Shown: positions 36,320 through 48,925 of the stretch, in pieces | Layout: every line of letters begins with the position of its first letter | Position numbering within the stretch: position 1 is the first letter of the stretch | Assembly (NCBI GenBank): GCA_022661535.1 | Contig: JAKULF010000003.1 | Span: forward strand, 6,660,166-6,724,165 | Reading direction: 5' to 3' | DNA: 64,000 nt | Source: Eutypa lata | Taxonomy: Eukaryota > Ascomycota > Sordariomycetes > Xylariales > Diatrypaceae | Notes under the pieces: generated by a model | The model's input: only the letters and a program-made list of their open reading frames with translations | Told to the model about the DNA's origin: nothing | Databases searched by the model: none | Program-made: the position numbers and the translations under genes

Positions 36320-37976
36320 GTTTGGGTTGGGATTGGGGTTAGGGTTTGGGTTGTAGTTCTTTGGTTTCTATCCCAAACAATCACCACCGCTTACATGATA
36401 ATAATAGGCGGGAACCCCCGGATAGGATGTGGGGACCTTTCTATCTTTTATCTTCGGAGGTGGATGTGTTTGATTACCTAGACTAAGTAGACGTGTAGAC
36501 GTGTAGGTGTGTACGGAGTGATGATATTAAGGAAGACTCCCAAGGAAAGAGAAAGGAAAAGACGGACTACGTAGGTAGACAGGTCTATGTCTATTGCCTA
36601 TGAGCTGGAGATGCCCAGAACAGAACGGGAATCCAATATGAGAGACTAACTTCATAGTAGTATAGTGTATAGTGATGTGATGAGTGAAGCGGTGGCTTAT
36701 GGATCTCCGGATTTTCAGCCAACCGAGAACATGCATGCAGGTCCGTCAGGTAAGCTGGTAGGGCAAGGTAATAAAACGCCTCGATGCTACCTAAGTATGC
36801 AGGGCAGGGCAGGGCAGGCCTCCCGATCGTCATCGAGACTTCAGGTATGTATCATAAATGGATTGGCTGTTTACTTCATCAAGTCTGCAGGTTTAGATTC
36901 AATGTACATGCATTCATTCACTAGTACATCGAGTATCCTTCCGATGTTTGCTGCATCCGAATTTATTAAGTTGCAAGCTGAGTTTTCGTGGTTACATATT
37001 CATTGCTGCTGCTGTTACCTACCTTTCTCCTTTCCCCTCAAAATGCGACGCGCTAAATATAGGCATGTATGTAACATGTAACTAACTACAGCAGCATCCC
37101 GACGTGCATAGCAGCTGGTAGCTAACTAACGATCTACTACCTAAGGTACTCTAGCCTCTAGGTAGCCTGCTTGCCAGCTTGCCTACCACCCTCCTCTACC
37201 CTGCCTTTACCTCAATTTATCCAATAGGATACTAAGCCGTGATTGTTTCAACGGTGGTACATTTATTGGTTTATGTGCGAGTGTTGAGCATCTCATTTCT
37301 TTTCTCGAGTCCCGGCCAGCCAGGCAGCGTCAATGGTGAAATGTCTCGGCTGCAAGTAACCCATTATAGGGCTGTTGAGCCGGTGGTGGCGCTTGTAGCT
37401 CGGGATTGCAACCAATCAAGTGTTAAGTTTAGCTGGTTATAGAGTTTCTTAGCGATGAGGTTCACTCCGCATGCCGCCGTCTCTCACTACCAAGCGCTAG
37501 GAGAACGGGAGCCAGGGAGCTACTTCGTAGTTAGTAGAGAGCTAAGGTAGGGTAGCGGGTTTAGCTAACTACTACGTACAATACATACATACAGTACAGT
37601 AAGCATCCAAGTTCATGTTAATCTTCTTGGGATTTCCACTATACCTTGTAGATATCCAATATCTACTATATAGAGCTAGATAAAGATATAAACCTTGTAT
37701 TTCGCGCACTGACAGGACCGAGTGGTCGGGCAAGTACGTAAGCATGGTAAAGTGTTAGTATTGTACGATAGGAATTGGATGAATGAAATTGAAGGGTTCT
37801 CTTTCAGTATGTTGAAGTAATATTTGTACCTATCTCGATTACCTACATGCACATATGATGTGTGTATGCAACCATGTTGATGTAGGTATCGTAGCAACAT
37901 TCAAGTGAGTTCCTGACTCAAGCCACCTGAAGCCCTACTGGCGGTAGGTGTGTAGTCAGAACTGTAGGTACGATGT
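36320..37976. other. Intergenic region between the DUF7703-like and cupin genes
   Basis: Upstream of the DUF7703-like gene and downstream of the cupin gene. TACCTAGGTA-type words occur around 37139-37165. Short open frames are present but none resembles a known protein. Confidence 0.55.
36321..36353. repeat. Degenerate telomere-like repeat in a 5' leader
   Basis: A run of TTGGG, TTTGGG and one exact TTAGGG on the + strand, ending one base before the start codon of the DUF7703-like gene. On the coding strand it reads CCCTAACCCC-like. Confidence 0.6.
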
Positions 37977-38444
37977 TCAGGCCTTCTTCTCGGCCCCTTT
38001 GGGCTCCCACCCCTCTTTAGCCATCTCGAACCCCTCCATAGTAAATGCCGGAGCTACTGTGCACCCCACTAGCGTCCAGTCGCCCAAGCTCAGCGCATGC
38101 TGCCACTCCCCCCTCTGAACGACGGCCTGCGGTCTCTCGCCGTTCCAGAGGTCCTTGCCGAGCACTACGTCGCGCACCGGCTTGCCGTCATCCCAGGATA
38201 GAGAGAGTCGCAACGGGGCTCCCGCGTAGTAGTGCCAAACCTCGACGGCGTCTAGCACGCGATGCCAATGCGACAGTCCGGATTCGCCCTCTAGTAGGTA
38301 GTAGATCTGCGTGCTGATCGCTCGGCCGTCTTCGGTGGAAGTCTTGGGATCCCGGAACGTCTCGATGAAGTATCCCTTCTCTGGATGCGGTGACAGGTTT
38401 AGTGCCGCGATCACCTCCTGAGCTGAACGGTTCCCAGTCGCCAT
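37977..38444 (-). CDS. Cupin_5 (DUF985) family protein, YML079W-like
   Basis: Small single-domain cupin, 155 residues, intronless, with the ATG in good context (ATCAAGATGGCG). The family folds as a double-stranded beta-helix; the yeast member YML079W has a solved structure but no firmly assigned reaction. Features seen: AALNLSPHPEKGYFIETFRD near the N-terminus, STQIYYLLEGESGLSHWHRV (about 44-63) containing the cupin HWHRV segment, DAVEVWHYYAGAPL (65-78), and a C-terminal block WTLVGCTVAPAFTMEGFEM. The length matches the family. A bacterial-like small enzyme of sugar or nucleotide-sugar metabolism is possible but not shown. Confidence 0.88.
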   Translation of the reverse strand: MATGNRSAQEVIAALNLSPHPEKGYFIETFRDPKTSTEDGRAISTQIYYLLEGESGLSHWHRVLDAVEVWHYYAGAPLRLSLSWDDGKPVRDVVLGKDLWNGERPQAVVQRGEWQHALSLGDWTLVGCTVAPAFTMEGFEMAKEGWEPKGAEKKA

Positions 38445-41400
38445 CTTGATTCCGGAATTGTAGTTCTGTAGTAGTGGTGTGAGTAGTGTGCTGTACAGTA
38501 CTAAGAAGAAATTATTGTGGCTGGCGATACCAGTGGGTGTAGATGTGACGAGAGTTTGTAGGTGATGTGGGTAGTGAGTGAATGTGGGTGTGTGGGGGGC
38601 TGGCTACCTTAGACTTCGAGTGGTAACTACATGTATGTACCTACCTAGGTATGTATGCAGGTATTTATGTAGCGGGAAGCAGCCGATCAATCCAATCGGC
38701 TTTATTCGTGGAAGGAAAACTAGAGGAGAAGAATGATGAGAAGTCTAGTGAATGAATAAAATAATTAATACTTGAGCTGGGGACCGGGGTAGGGACTCGA
38801 GAGGCACGGCAGGCACAGCAGGCACAGCAGGCACGATAAGGTGGCGGCTGCCTACATGTAAAGCTGAACTTCAGTCCTGAAGACAACGACGTTTCTCGTG
38901 TGACCACTACGACGTATGAGAGCTCCAGTTGATTTTGATTTTGTAGATAGGATAGATAGGATGTGGATATTGTGTCATTCAATGCTCCCAGCTGTCAGGT
39001 CAAGTACCACACCACTGAAACAAGTCTAGGTAGTCTTAAGTAAGGAATTCGACGGGTATTCGATGGGTATTCGTTGGTAAACGTTTATCGCATGCATATT
39101 TATATGTAGTCACATCTCTAATGATTTCCCGTATAAGGAAGACCTTATCATTAGGATACCTATATACCTACCTACTTAGCTGCCCTTAATATAAGAATGA
39201 GTTTAGACTAGCTGTAACCGTATCAAAGTACTAACAGGTTTTCTGAGGCTCACATTGCAACTCCGCGTTTATTAATTGGCTTTAAACATCGGATAATATC
39301 TGCAGGCTGACTGCATAGGGTGATCGTATTGGGTTGTATTGTCTGATTGTCTTACGCAGCATGCTATGTCATTGGCCGAGTCTAGGCTGTTTGCGCCAGC
39401 ACGATCCCTCCCACACGGCATACATGAGCTACTCCACCTTTGGGGGCGGTTTTAAAGCGGCCGTGTCTGCTTCTATTGTGTCGACATTTATAATCTTTGG
39501 GCTTCAATCGAATTCAAGAATGATGAATAAGTCGTAGGACGTAAAGGCTCCCTTTCGCGGCATAGCCAATCAAGTAAGCTATATTAATAGCAGCTTATAA
39601 TACATTAGTCAGTGGCGAGTCCTACACATATTTATGCTATTACTGAGACAACGAGAGAAATATACGTGTGGGTGTGGTAATTAATAATGAAACTGATCTA
39701 CATTCAGCTCCTGGCCGAGATGTGAATCCCCTATCAAACATAGTATCTGTCACACGTTCTTTTACCACCTGAAGTTGGATTAATTCGTAATGTCTCGTCA
39801 TCCTACCCTGCCTATTTGACGACTTAAAGATAGACTTAGATATTCTACTGACCTTGTGTATACGAACCAAGTGACAGTGGATCTCGATTCCAAGGGTTAG
39901 TAAGGAGTATCATTCCGATATCGTACCTTTTGTACTGACTTTTTAGTGGCCTCTTATAAAATACCCCTTTCAGGGGGTCCCTGGATGTGCATCGTTTTCT
40001 GAATGGGCTGAACAACCCCTCACCCCCTTTTATGCGAAGAAACTAATGATGAATACACCCCTACGAAGGCATTGTAACATCCCAGAAATGTAACTAGTAA
40101 CCTAATAAACGAATATCGGGTGGCGTAGAACCTAGCAAGACTGAATCAATACCGGGTATTACTATTTCTTCGCCTGATAGGAAACATCATACGTAGTTTT
40201 TACAGACACAGAGTTCGGGGTAGCCTAGACCACGGGATTGTTTAGATTTTATTACCAGTCCGTATCCTACAATCCCTTGTTATAAGCATAGATTAGAATA
40301 TCTACCACTTATGCTACTCATATATTCAATAGTTTCATTCCCCGAACTCCTGTTCGTCCTTCTAGCCTGACGAGATTAAGGCGTGTAAACTTCCAGGACC
40401 TATTTATGTCAGTATTTGATTTAATCAGGTTACCCCAAAGCGCCTAGAGGCTGAGATGAACTGTCTCATCCTTGTTGTTGTTGTACATATATAGGGGACA
40501 ATTTTATGTTATGAATACTTGGATACTAATACCTTTCTATTTTTAAGAGTGATGCTTTTGGAGAGATATACAGGTAAAGAACTAATTACCATAATTACCA
40601 GTTTGCTCTTTAGTAACACGAATTTGAGGCTAAGTGATAGAAGACTGAGCTGAAGACGTATACCGTGCTCTTCAATTGACACCCCTTACTACCAGTCAAC
40701 CCAGGTAAATATCTAGTGTCACGTTTGTCGTTCCTATGAGAAATCCCGAAGTCGTTACAGGCCCGAGTCAGTTAAACTAGATGCTACCCATAGTTCATAC
40801 AGCCACACTGTGCTAAAGGTTAGTGTCCATTTAGGAACTCTAAAGGTAAACTATAACAACGATGAAAATACAATCTGCTCTAGGAACTAGGCTATTCATT
40901 CACTATCAGCACTATTTTATAAGGTGATCTTCTTTGATTGCATGACGAAATGAGAGGCTTGATAGTGATTAAATATTTGTGTAGAGCATTATTGCACACA
41001 CCACCAATGATATACAGTATGAAGGGAAAGGATAAGATTGATGCTCGACACATTGTTAGCAAGTTCATGGCCCATATAATTGAATATAGTCTTACCCCTG
41101 CGACATGAGTATGGCACCTGCATATTCCACCATGGGAATGAGTACGGGACGATTTGTCTTGTAACTGGCAGTAATTTTTGTTCTTAGTGGAGCTATATAG
41201 TTAGACTACCTTGAGATATCCTCGCCATGACTTTTAGACAGTCACTTTCCCTTGCCTTTATTCACGGTTGTTTATACTGATTATATGACCTTACATGCCT
41301 TCTCATACCATCCAGCGGCTAAAAGAGCTGATGCAATACCCTATATTCTCTAGTTGTGTTGATCATTATTATTCTACGCCATTAGCATGTATTACCTCCA

Positions 41401-44400
41401 GGCTACATCTTCGTGCTCTGGAGGCTTAAGTGATGGGTGTAAACTTACCGTAGGGTTAGCCAGTGATTGATGGAAGGGGCCAGGTGAAGAATGGAATCCC
41501 GTAAGTGTGAGTATATTCAAGAACGCTTAGCCCAAGACTTGGGATCTACGTGGAATAGCTCATAACATTGGAACCAGATGGAGAAATATACCTCAAGTGC
41601 TGGTAAGGGTTAGTGATTATTATCTGAATGCTCCCCATATATTCAGGGAAGTCCGAAGCTCACCTAAATCCTACTTATGCCCGAACAGCAAAGTAGAGAA
41701 TATTAACACTTGTAACTACCCTAGAGACTCAGTTAGTGCTAAGCTACAATCTAATTTAATCTCGGTGCTCATGAGAACCTCGTTATCTTGTATATTTACT
41801 CATCTCTATACTATCAAACTTCCATTTCTTGCCCAATCGCTTGTTCCAATGTGACTTAAGGTGTTCGATTTCTTATAATATGTTTTGTCATCCGTTATGT
41901 GAAGATCGCAATAACATGATTTTTGTTCTAAGCGCATGAAAATAAAATAAAATAAAGGATTGTTGCGGCAGATTGACCCGTATAGGATATGAGATCTTCA
42001 TTGTATTAGGATGCAAGACTGATAGTGAAGCGGATAGTGACTCGACGATTGTCAACAAGATCTCGGCTCGACCATCATCTTGAATTTGGGCTGCAACTGT
42101 ACCTGTCGTCTTTGCCCAAACTCCTGCTGACGAACCGTGACTTCGGCTGCATAACCAAATTGAATGGGCCTCACCGCTGTACTCTTTTCCACCTAAATAG
42201 GTTGGGTGTTTTATGGGGATTTGAACATGTTCTACCCGACGAAAGCCTCTATACCTGACTTATAATTATTAGTAAGTTTGCTGTTTCTATCTGAGAACAG
42301 TGAAACCACTTATACTGAACATGTTTTATAGGTATATCTCATTAAGAGCTGTGCACTGCCTGATGGCATTCTCGTACAGGCACAGCCCTGATTATCGCAA
42401 CCTGTCACCCACTGATAGGCACACATTATATGCACGCAGGCCCCGGTCAGTCCAAAAGAAAATGGTGATCCAGCTGACCTGGCATAGTAGACACGGAAGA
42501 CAAGGCAACTGGGTGTTACGATCACTACTGGGTGTAGATGGAGAGCGCTGGATTGTTCGGTGTTTCTAAATCTAAGTGGTATTGCCTGAAATTGAGTTGG
42601 ATACACGGTAGATGTTGAGTAACTTTATATGAGAGTTATCAAGCGCTACCTACGTAGAAATAGATGCTACAGTGCTACATATGTATATCCAATCAGCTGC
42701 TAAAGTTATGGTTGGAACGGGATGTAATTGTATTACATGTTAGATGCATTGGGATTGGAGACATACCATAGGTGGTCGCTTTTTGGCGGTCAGAATCTAA
42801 TCGTTTCAATACGACGTCATCTTGTGACACCGGGCGTAAACCATCATGGTTATGATGATTGGCCTACGACGAGGGTCATTTGGTCCATTTGGCTTTTATG
42901 GCTGACTATATAATCATGGACAGTTACACCATTCAAATCTCACCAATGCGGCTATGTTGGATTGTCAGGCGGTCTGGGTATTGTGGTCTCCGCAATTGGA
43001 CTCATCTCTAGACTCCGATAATGAGCTTTTGACTTTGACTATCTAAACTTGACGGAAAAAAAAGTCAAGAGCTTAGATCCTAATGATAACATAAGATCAC
43101 GCAGCCCAAGCCACATTTCTTCTTAAGTCCAATACACTCGCGACAAGTTTATGCAATGCAGATTTGACGGATACGGGTGGGGGGGAAGGCGATGCGGGAG
43201 GTGCGGGAGGGAGTGTAGTGCATGCTGTTCGACTCACCACCATAGGCTTACCTAGCTTAAGTAGCTTATCAAGATTCTTCTAGCTGAAATAAACCCTTTA
43301 TGCCAGCAGGAGCGCATCCAATCGGAATAGTGGCTTGCAGTGGTTCTTTGATTTCAGACATCTTTGCGTAATTAGTGGGAGACGTTCCTGGCTAGTTAGG
43401 TAGGCACTAGAAGTGTTCTATCGGTGCACGAACAGGGCAACAGTGTTGATTCTTACATACGTTCTATGAGATGCGAGTAGATCGATAGACAAAGCAACCA
43501 CCAAGAGGTATTGAAGTGTGAAGATAAGCTTCGCATGAAGTAACCGGGATGTGATCCCAGGACCCCGGAATTGGTAATTGCCTGAGTGAGGGATTTCGCC
43601 CGACGTGGTGGAAACGATAGCAAAAGAGCCCTGCGATTGGTGATGATGAATTTACCATCACCTTGATACAGGTTTGAAGGTGGTGTTGCTGGTGCTTGCA
43701 AGTTGGAGCAACCAATTAAACATCTCTGAGGAGTCCGTATAATCCCTACATACGATCTATGCTGTTTACTGCATTATCTAGGTAGTTATTTTGAGGGACA
43801 TATCCGCGGTTTTTGGCACATTCGATAACACCATTACCGGCGTTGGTCGGTGTTGGTCGGCGCCTTGAAGATTTCCCGATTATGAGACTTGATTTACATG
43901 TCTCGATGCGCAAGCTGCAGACTAGGCAATTGCCGGAACCCGACTACCAATATTCTGGGTTTCTATCCCGCTGGAGAAAACCGGACTTTCGGAATGGGAT
44001 TCTTAGTTGGGATTATGCCTCTGTGATGGTACCTCTGTATTGGTGATTTCGCAAATGTGGCACTTTAAATGATCAAATTGTCTGATAATTCATCACCGTA
44101 ATAGAAATAGTTATGGGTAGGTATGTATGATACTTAGTTATGCTCACGTGAAACGGCAACACAGTCAACGTGTAGTTGGTTGACAGCTGTGCTTCGATTT
44201 CTTCTTTTTCCTCCTCTGGAGGAAGATAGATATGAAAGCCGAAATCGCTTAGTTATTGCTCTTCAGTAATCACGTCAGGCTTTTAATCGGAACCAGATGT
44301 GCTTTCCTATTGGTACTGATGCTGGTGTCACACTTATCTTTACCAGGTGTTGCCTAGTTATTGCTCACAGGCCCAGTAGGTTGCAGCACACGCCAGCACA

Positions 44401-45663
44401 CGCCAGCACACACTATATGTGCAATTTCCGTATATGAAATGGTAGATCTCGTGGCAAAAAGAAGAGAGGTGAATGATCGTGTCAGGCGATAACTCAACCC
44501 GTTATTTTGGAGGCTCAGCTCCCAAGGCTTAGTTAGTCTGGTTATCTGGGGCGTAATTCATCACAGTCACCTATCCGGGGGTTGCGGGGAGGCTGATAGG
44601 GCACATCAACTAGTCCCGTGAGTTGCAACTGTAACGGTGGTGGATAGTGGTGGGGTTGCTTTTGGGCGCTTAACACCGGTGGCTTTTCGTATGCGTCGTA
44701 GGATTTGTTTATCTCATAGTTTACATAACGTTAGGTAGGTATAGTTAAGTATATGTAGTACGTGGTATTGTGATCGCTTAGTGCCTGCTTCTAAGTAGCC
44801 ATAAGTTCTATCAGTTCTGCTATGAGTACTGCTAGTCAAGCTCAGTTCACCTGAGTGACTGTGTGATGCGGCGTGAGAGGAGCTTACATTAGTTCCGCCG
44901 AAGCCACCCGGGGCGCAAATCTACCATTACGCGGACGCTAAGTATGCTGCTATGGAGACAGGGATCAACCATTCGAAGAATGGATGGTCCTATAATCACA
45001 TAATATTTTTCATAACGTGTCGGTTTAAGACGGATTACTATCTTATCATTGGTTACCCATTTGCTGGAATGGCGCGGATAGCGTGTGAAATGTGGCTTTC
45101 TCAAGTTTAGACCTACTTACCCAGATACCTAACTTCCAAGGAACACAAGGAACTCACCCAAGGGCGTAGAGATAGCAACCCGTGCACGGTTGAGCCTATT
45201 GCGCTGCTCCATCCGTGCCTCTGCCTAGGTATGAGTTGATAACTCGTCATCGGGCGCATACGAGATCAATGACTAGGAAGATGGCACATGAGTCCCCATC
45301 TAGGCATCTTTGGCTTCTATTGGACGGAATGACGGGGTTCATCAACGTGAAAGCCACCATGCTCCGGTTGAGAACCCGGATGCCTAGCACACATGTACCT
45401 ACACAGGTAACTGTCTCACAAGGTGTGAGACACATAGCTGTAGGTAGCACGAGGATCGAGTGAGCTGGTCATTCCCTCGGCGGATCCTTCGAAGGCCGTT
45501 TTGCACGAGTGAGAGTTCATCATGACGCCAATGTTTGCTACTTGACTGGGTTGTCAGAGTATTTAAGGTTCATCCCTGTACTCGCGCCCGCTCTATTTCT
45601 TCAAGAGTCCCCCTTTCCTCTCCGTTCAACCAAATTATATACACACAACGAACTTCCCACAGG
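38445..45663. other. 7.2-kb gene-free region
   Basis: No credible gene. The DNA is moderately AT-rich (39.5-42 kb especially), with only short unconserved frames. There is a TACCTAGGTA-type cluster at 38636-38665 and 39166-39180 and a 10-bp tandem repeat at 44384-44412. A TTTAAGG and TATATACAC sequence at about 45558 and 45637 may belong to the promoter of the next gene. The region could be old, decayed repeat DNA, but I see no transposon signature. Confidence 0.5.
44384..44412. repeat. 10-bp tandem repeat
   Basis: About three copies of CCAGCACACG. Confidence 0.8.
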
Positions 45664-47012
45664 ATGGCTATCGGTGTGTCGCTCAAAGTGAAGTCATTCT
45701 TCCGGCCCAAGTTGGGCAAGAGGAGCCGATCAAATAGTTCCCATCCAGAGACCGAGACAAAGAAGAGGACACAGCCATGGGTCACTAGTAACGACGAGTT
45801 TGCGACGCTCGACAACGATACATCGCCATGTAAAGAAGAGGTTAAGACTACCGACCAGCAGCTCTATAGCCCGCTCTTTCAGAAGCTACCGCTCGAGATA
45901 AGAAGGATGATCTATGAGTATGTCTGGTTGAGTCCCCAAGACCACATGTTTCATGTTCCCAATGGCCGTCATATCCATTTCCAAGAAGGGCGTTGGCACA
46001 ATGTCAGATGCGTCATGAATGAGATGGACGAGGATCTGGAACTCATACAGAAGAGGATGGATGAGATTTACGACCGGGGTAATGATAATGATCATGGCAG
46101 TTTGGAACTTTGGCAGAGGAGGTCGTCACAGACCTGGGGCCACCGACATTGGAGATGTGAGGAGAGGATGCGACATCCGAGAGAAGCTCGTGTAGACAAG
46201 AGAAACTTCGCATCTACCATGGTTGTCTGCAAGCGGATGTAAGTCATTGACTCGTTCATTCGTTCTCATCCATTCACCTGCTCATTAGTCCCTGCATCTG
46301 TAATTCCTAACTCACAGTGGCCCATAACTTATGTGGTCTCGAGGTCGCATTCTCACATTCTCACATTCAAGAAGCCGTACTTACGAAGAGACGCTAATAC
46401 CGAACTCTCAGGTTCCCCGAGGTCATGGAATCGATATTTGAATCACACCACTTCCACTTCAATGACCTCTACACCGCATATAGATTCTTTGTCTCCCATC
46501 CTCCGGCCTTCGTTTCGCATATCCGCCATCTGGATCTGACCCTCAACATGGCATTTGCGGACTATGCACCTTTCTTCTTCGAGGGTACTACGAAGAGGAA
46601 GGACTACGTGAGACCTATATGGAACGCCCTAGCTGATTTGCGATGCCTCCATGATCTAAGAATCTCTCTTGATATCTATGACCGGGGCCCGTGGCGCACA
46701 TTACCCGAAGATCAAGTCATAAAGGGGTTACTCAACCTCCAAGTAGTAAACAACTTCATAATAGAGCTCCCACCATCCATGCCCATCTATAACATGATCT
46801 TTCAAAAACAAGAGCTGAAAGAAGATGCCAGCCTTCCATTCAACATTGTGCGCCGCCCCGCCCTCCGATACTGGGAGTTTCATCCCCACCAAGTGGAGCG
46901 GTTTCGATGGGACACTCACCACAAGGGGAATCTGAAGATCTGTTGGGTCACGCTGCTGAAGTCGTCAAGGCGGATTCCGAATCCGTACATACTTCACTTC
47001 CCGCGGAACTAA
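45664..47012 (+). CDS. F-box-like / DUF7730-type protein, copy 1
   Basis: Protein of an ascomycete-specific group with an F-box-like helix; function unknown. Two exons, 45664-46238 and 46412-47012, with a 173-nt GT-AG intron that splits the ATG of a CKRM motif after its second base; 391 residues. The start MAIGVSLKVKSFFRPKLGKR is chosen over an upstream in-frame methionine because it is the first that opens a basic, disordered N-terminus of usual length and follows a TATA-like sequence. At about residues 77-93 is FQKLPLEIRRMIYEYVW, the LPxEIRxxIY signature. Further on are WRCEERMRH and the segment after the intron, FPEVMESIFESHHFHFNDLY, followed by VSHIRHLDLTLNM. The next gene is a paralogue in the same orientation with the intron at the same place. 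Confidence 0.78.
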
Positions 47013-47785
47013 CTAGGGTTCTATGCATTTTGTCTGGTTTACGTTGGTTCAGCGTTGCATTGAAGATCGGGCTGCATGAAGGGTCGCATCCACTTCCGAT
47101 TTCCCTTCGGCGTCAAAAAGGCAGTTGGTTTATTTCGATGTAACCTCACTTGCCATCTTGAACTTGGTCCGTAGCCAATATTACTTATTTCCCAGTGTTT
47201 TATGTGTCATATTTCAAGGATTCTCTCCATTTTTGCGATAAATATATGCCATCTCATCCATCCAGACCCCTCTAGTTCAGCACTTGTTTAGTAGATAACG
47301 CACCGCAGCTCCGTTGTGTATCATAGACTAGGCTGCCTTCCCCTCCTACACTGCAACATGACGGACCAACAAACACATTGCATACGTAGGAACCATGACA
47401 TTACCCTACCCGGCAGAGTCCTACGCTGCACCGATGTCGCTTATTGGCCGCATGTATACATGCTTCAGTTCGAAGCGCGGTAAAATGGCCCACATCGTTG
47501 GACCGCGAGCCAATCGAGGGCTGCATGTAGGGCTGAATAGTGATCAAGATCGGTCATACACATGTGTAAATACTCCATGTAGGTGGTATTGAGTCTTGTT
47601 GGTGGCGATAATCGAGCCAGTCATTGTGTTCATGGGGTGGAACAGGCATGCATACGATATCGTTACGCGATAGTAGCGCGGATCGCGGCTACTCGGGCGT
47701 TTGCGGCCCCCAACACCCCCAGGCTGCAGGCTCAAAGCCTTGTTATAAGTGCACATTTCCTCTGAGCGGCAAAGAGGCCAAGCTT
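47013..47785. other. Intergenic region between the tandem paralogues
   Basis: Copy 1 3' flank and copy 2 promoter. An in-frame ATG at 47648 could extend copy 2 at its N-terminus; otherwise nothing recognised. Confidence 0.5.
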
Positions 47786-48925
47786 ATGACCTTTTCGAAC
47801 ATGTTCGGAAGCAAGACATATGTTAAGATGTCGTCATTAATATCGCCTACAATGATCCCGGGCCAGGCCTCCTTTCAAGCGACCGCGGATCTTCAGCTCA
47901 GTTCTTTCTTCTTTGGAAGGCTTCCCTTGGAAGTTAGAGAGATGATATACACCGAGTTCTGGATCGTCTCCGGTGTCCAACAGCATGTCTTTAGCCGCGA
48001 CGGCCATCTCACGCACTGCCCCTGTCTTCTGGTCGACAATAGAGATAACGAGAGAAACGATGAGTTTACAGAAGTCTGGCAGAAACGTCGTCGATCACGA
48101 ACTGGATCTATGGTGGTTGATGATGACAAGTGGGCATCTAGGTTCTCTTCTACTTGGAATGACCATTGGAAATGCGAGGAGGAGATGATGTCTAATATCA
48201 AAGAATACCGATGCACGCTCTTCCTTCCAGCACTTCTCACGTGCAAGCGAATGCAAGTTTACCACCTCCTTGTAACAAGAGACCCTCATAACTCCAATAA
48301 CTTACCTTCCTTTCTTAGGTATCTGGAGGTCGTGCAAGGTCTCTATGCTTCTACCACACTAGTCTTCACCGACCTTACGACAGCCCACCATTCCCTTGTT
48401 GCTTCTCCGACATCCACTGTCCCCTTCCTTCGCTCGCTGCAGTTGTCCCTTGCCATCCCTTACGACACACTACATCAGCATCGCTATTGCTCCGACCCCT
48501 TACCGAGTCTAGGGCCATGGGCAGAACTATGCACCACCCTCTCCAACCTCGTCCGCTTCAACTCTTTACGACAAGTCACCCTTCGGCTTGACCTTGCGGA
48601 TGATCGCTATTGGTGGCAGGTGCGCGAGCGGTGGGTTCTAAGCGCTATAAGGGGTATGCTGGCCCGATGTCTCGTAGTCCAACTTCCCGAGATAACAGTC
48701 GATGTGGATTGGTTGAAGCCATATCAGTATATGGAAGGAGACCAGACACCGTTTAAGTTGGAGAGATATCCAAGGCTGCAGTGGATAGGGACAGACGAAG
48801 GACAGGCCGGATCGCGACTTGAGTTTCTCCGTCCGGCTGACCGGCGGGATATCGTGAGGGAGACTAGGCTGGAGAAGGCGAAGAGGGGCTTGAAAGATCT
48901 GGTATCTTCCTTGAAGAGCATATAG
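47786..48925 (+). CDS. F-box-like / DUF7730-type protein, copy 2
   Basis: Paralogue of the gene just upstream. Exons 47786-48252 and 48319-48925, 357 residues. The F-box-like helix is FFGRLPLEVREMIYTEFW, and the pattern HWKCEEEMM... LTCKRM matches copy 1. The intron sits at the same codon and phase as in copy 1, but its donor is GC (AATGCAAGT) and its acceptor TTCTTAG. The 66-nt intron is a multiple of three with no stop, so retention would add 22 residues and keep the frame. Splicing is preferred because the joined product (CKRMYLEVVQGLYA) aligns with copy 1 (CKRMFPEVMESIFE). The start could be 46 codons further upstream at 47648. Function unknown. Confidence 0.75.
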   Translation: MTFSNMFGSKTYVKMSSLISPTMIPGQASFQATADLQLSSFFFGRLPLEVREMIYTEFWIVSGVQQHVFSRDGHLTHCPCLLVDNRDNERNDEFTEVWQKRRRSRTGSMVVDDDKWASRFSSTWNDHWKCEEEMMSNIKEYRCTLFLPALLTCKRMQVYHLLVTRDPHNSNNLPSFLRYLEVVQGLYASTTLVFTDLTTAHHSLVASPTSTVPFLRSLQLSLAIPYDTLHQHRYCSDPLPSLGPWAELCTTLSNLVRFNSLRQVTLRLDLADDRYWWQVRERWVLSAIRGMLARCLVVQLPEITVDVDWLKPYQYMEGDQTPFKLERYPRLQWIGTDEGQAGSRLEFLRPADRRDIVRETRLEKAKRGLKDLVSSLKSI

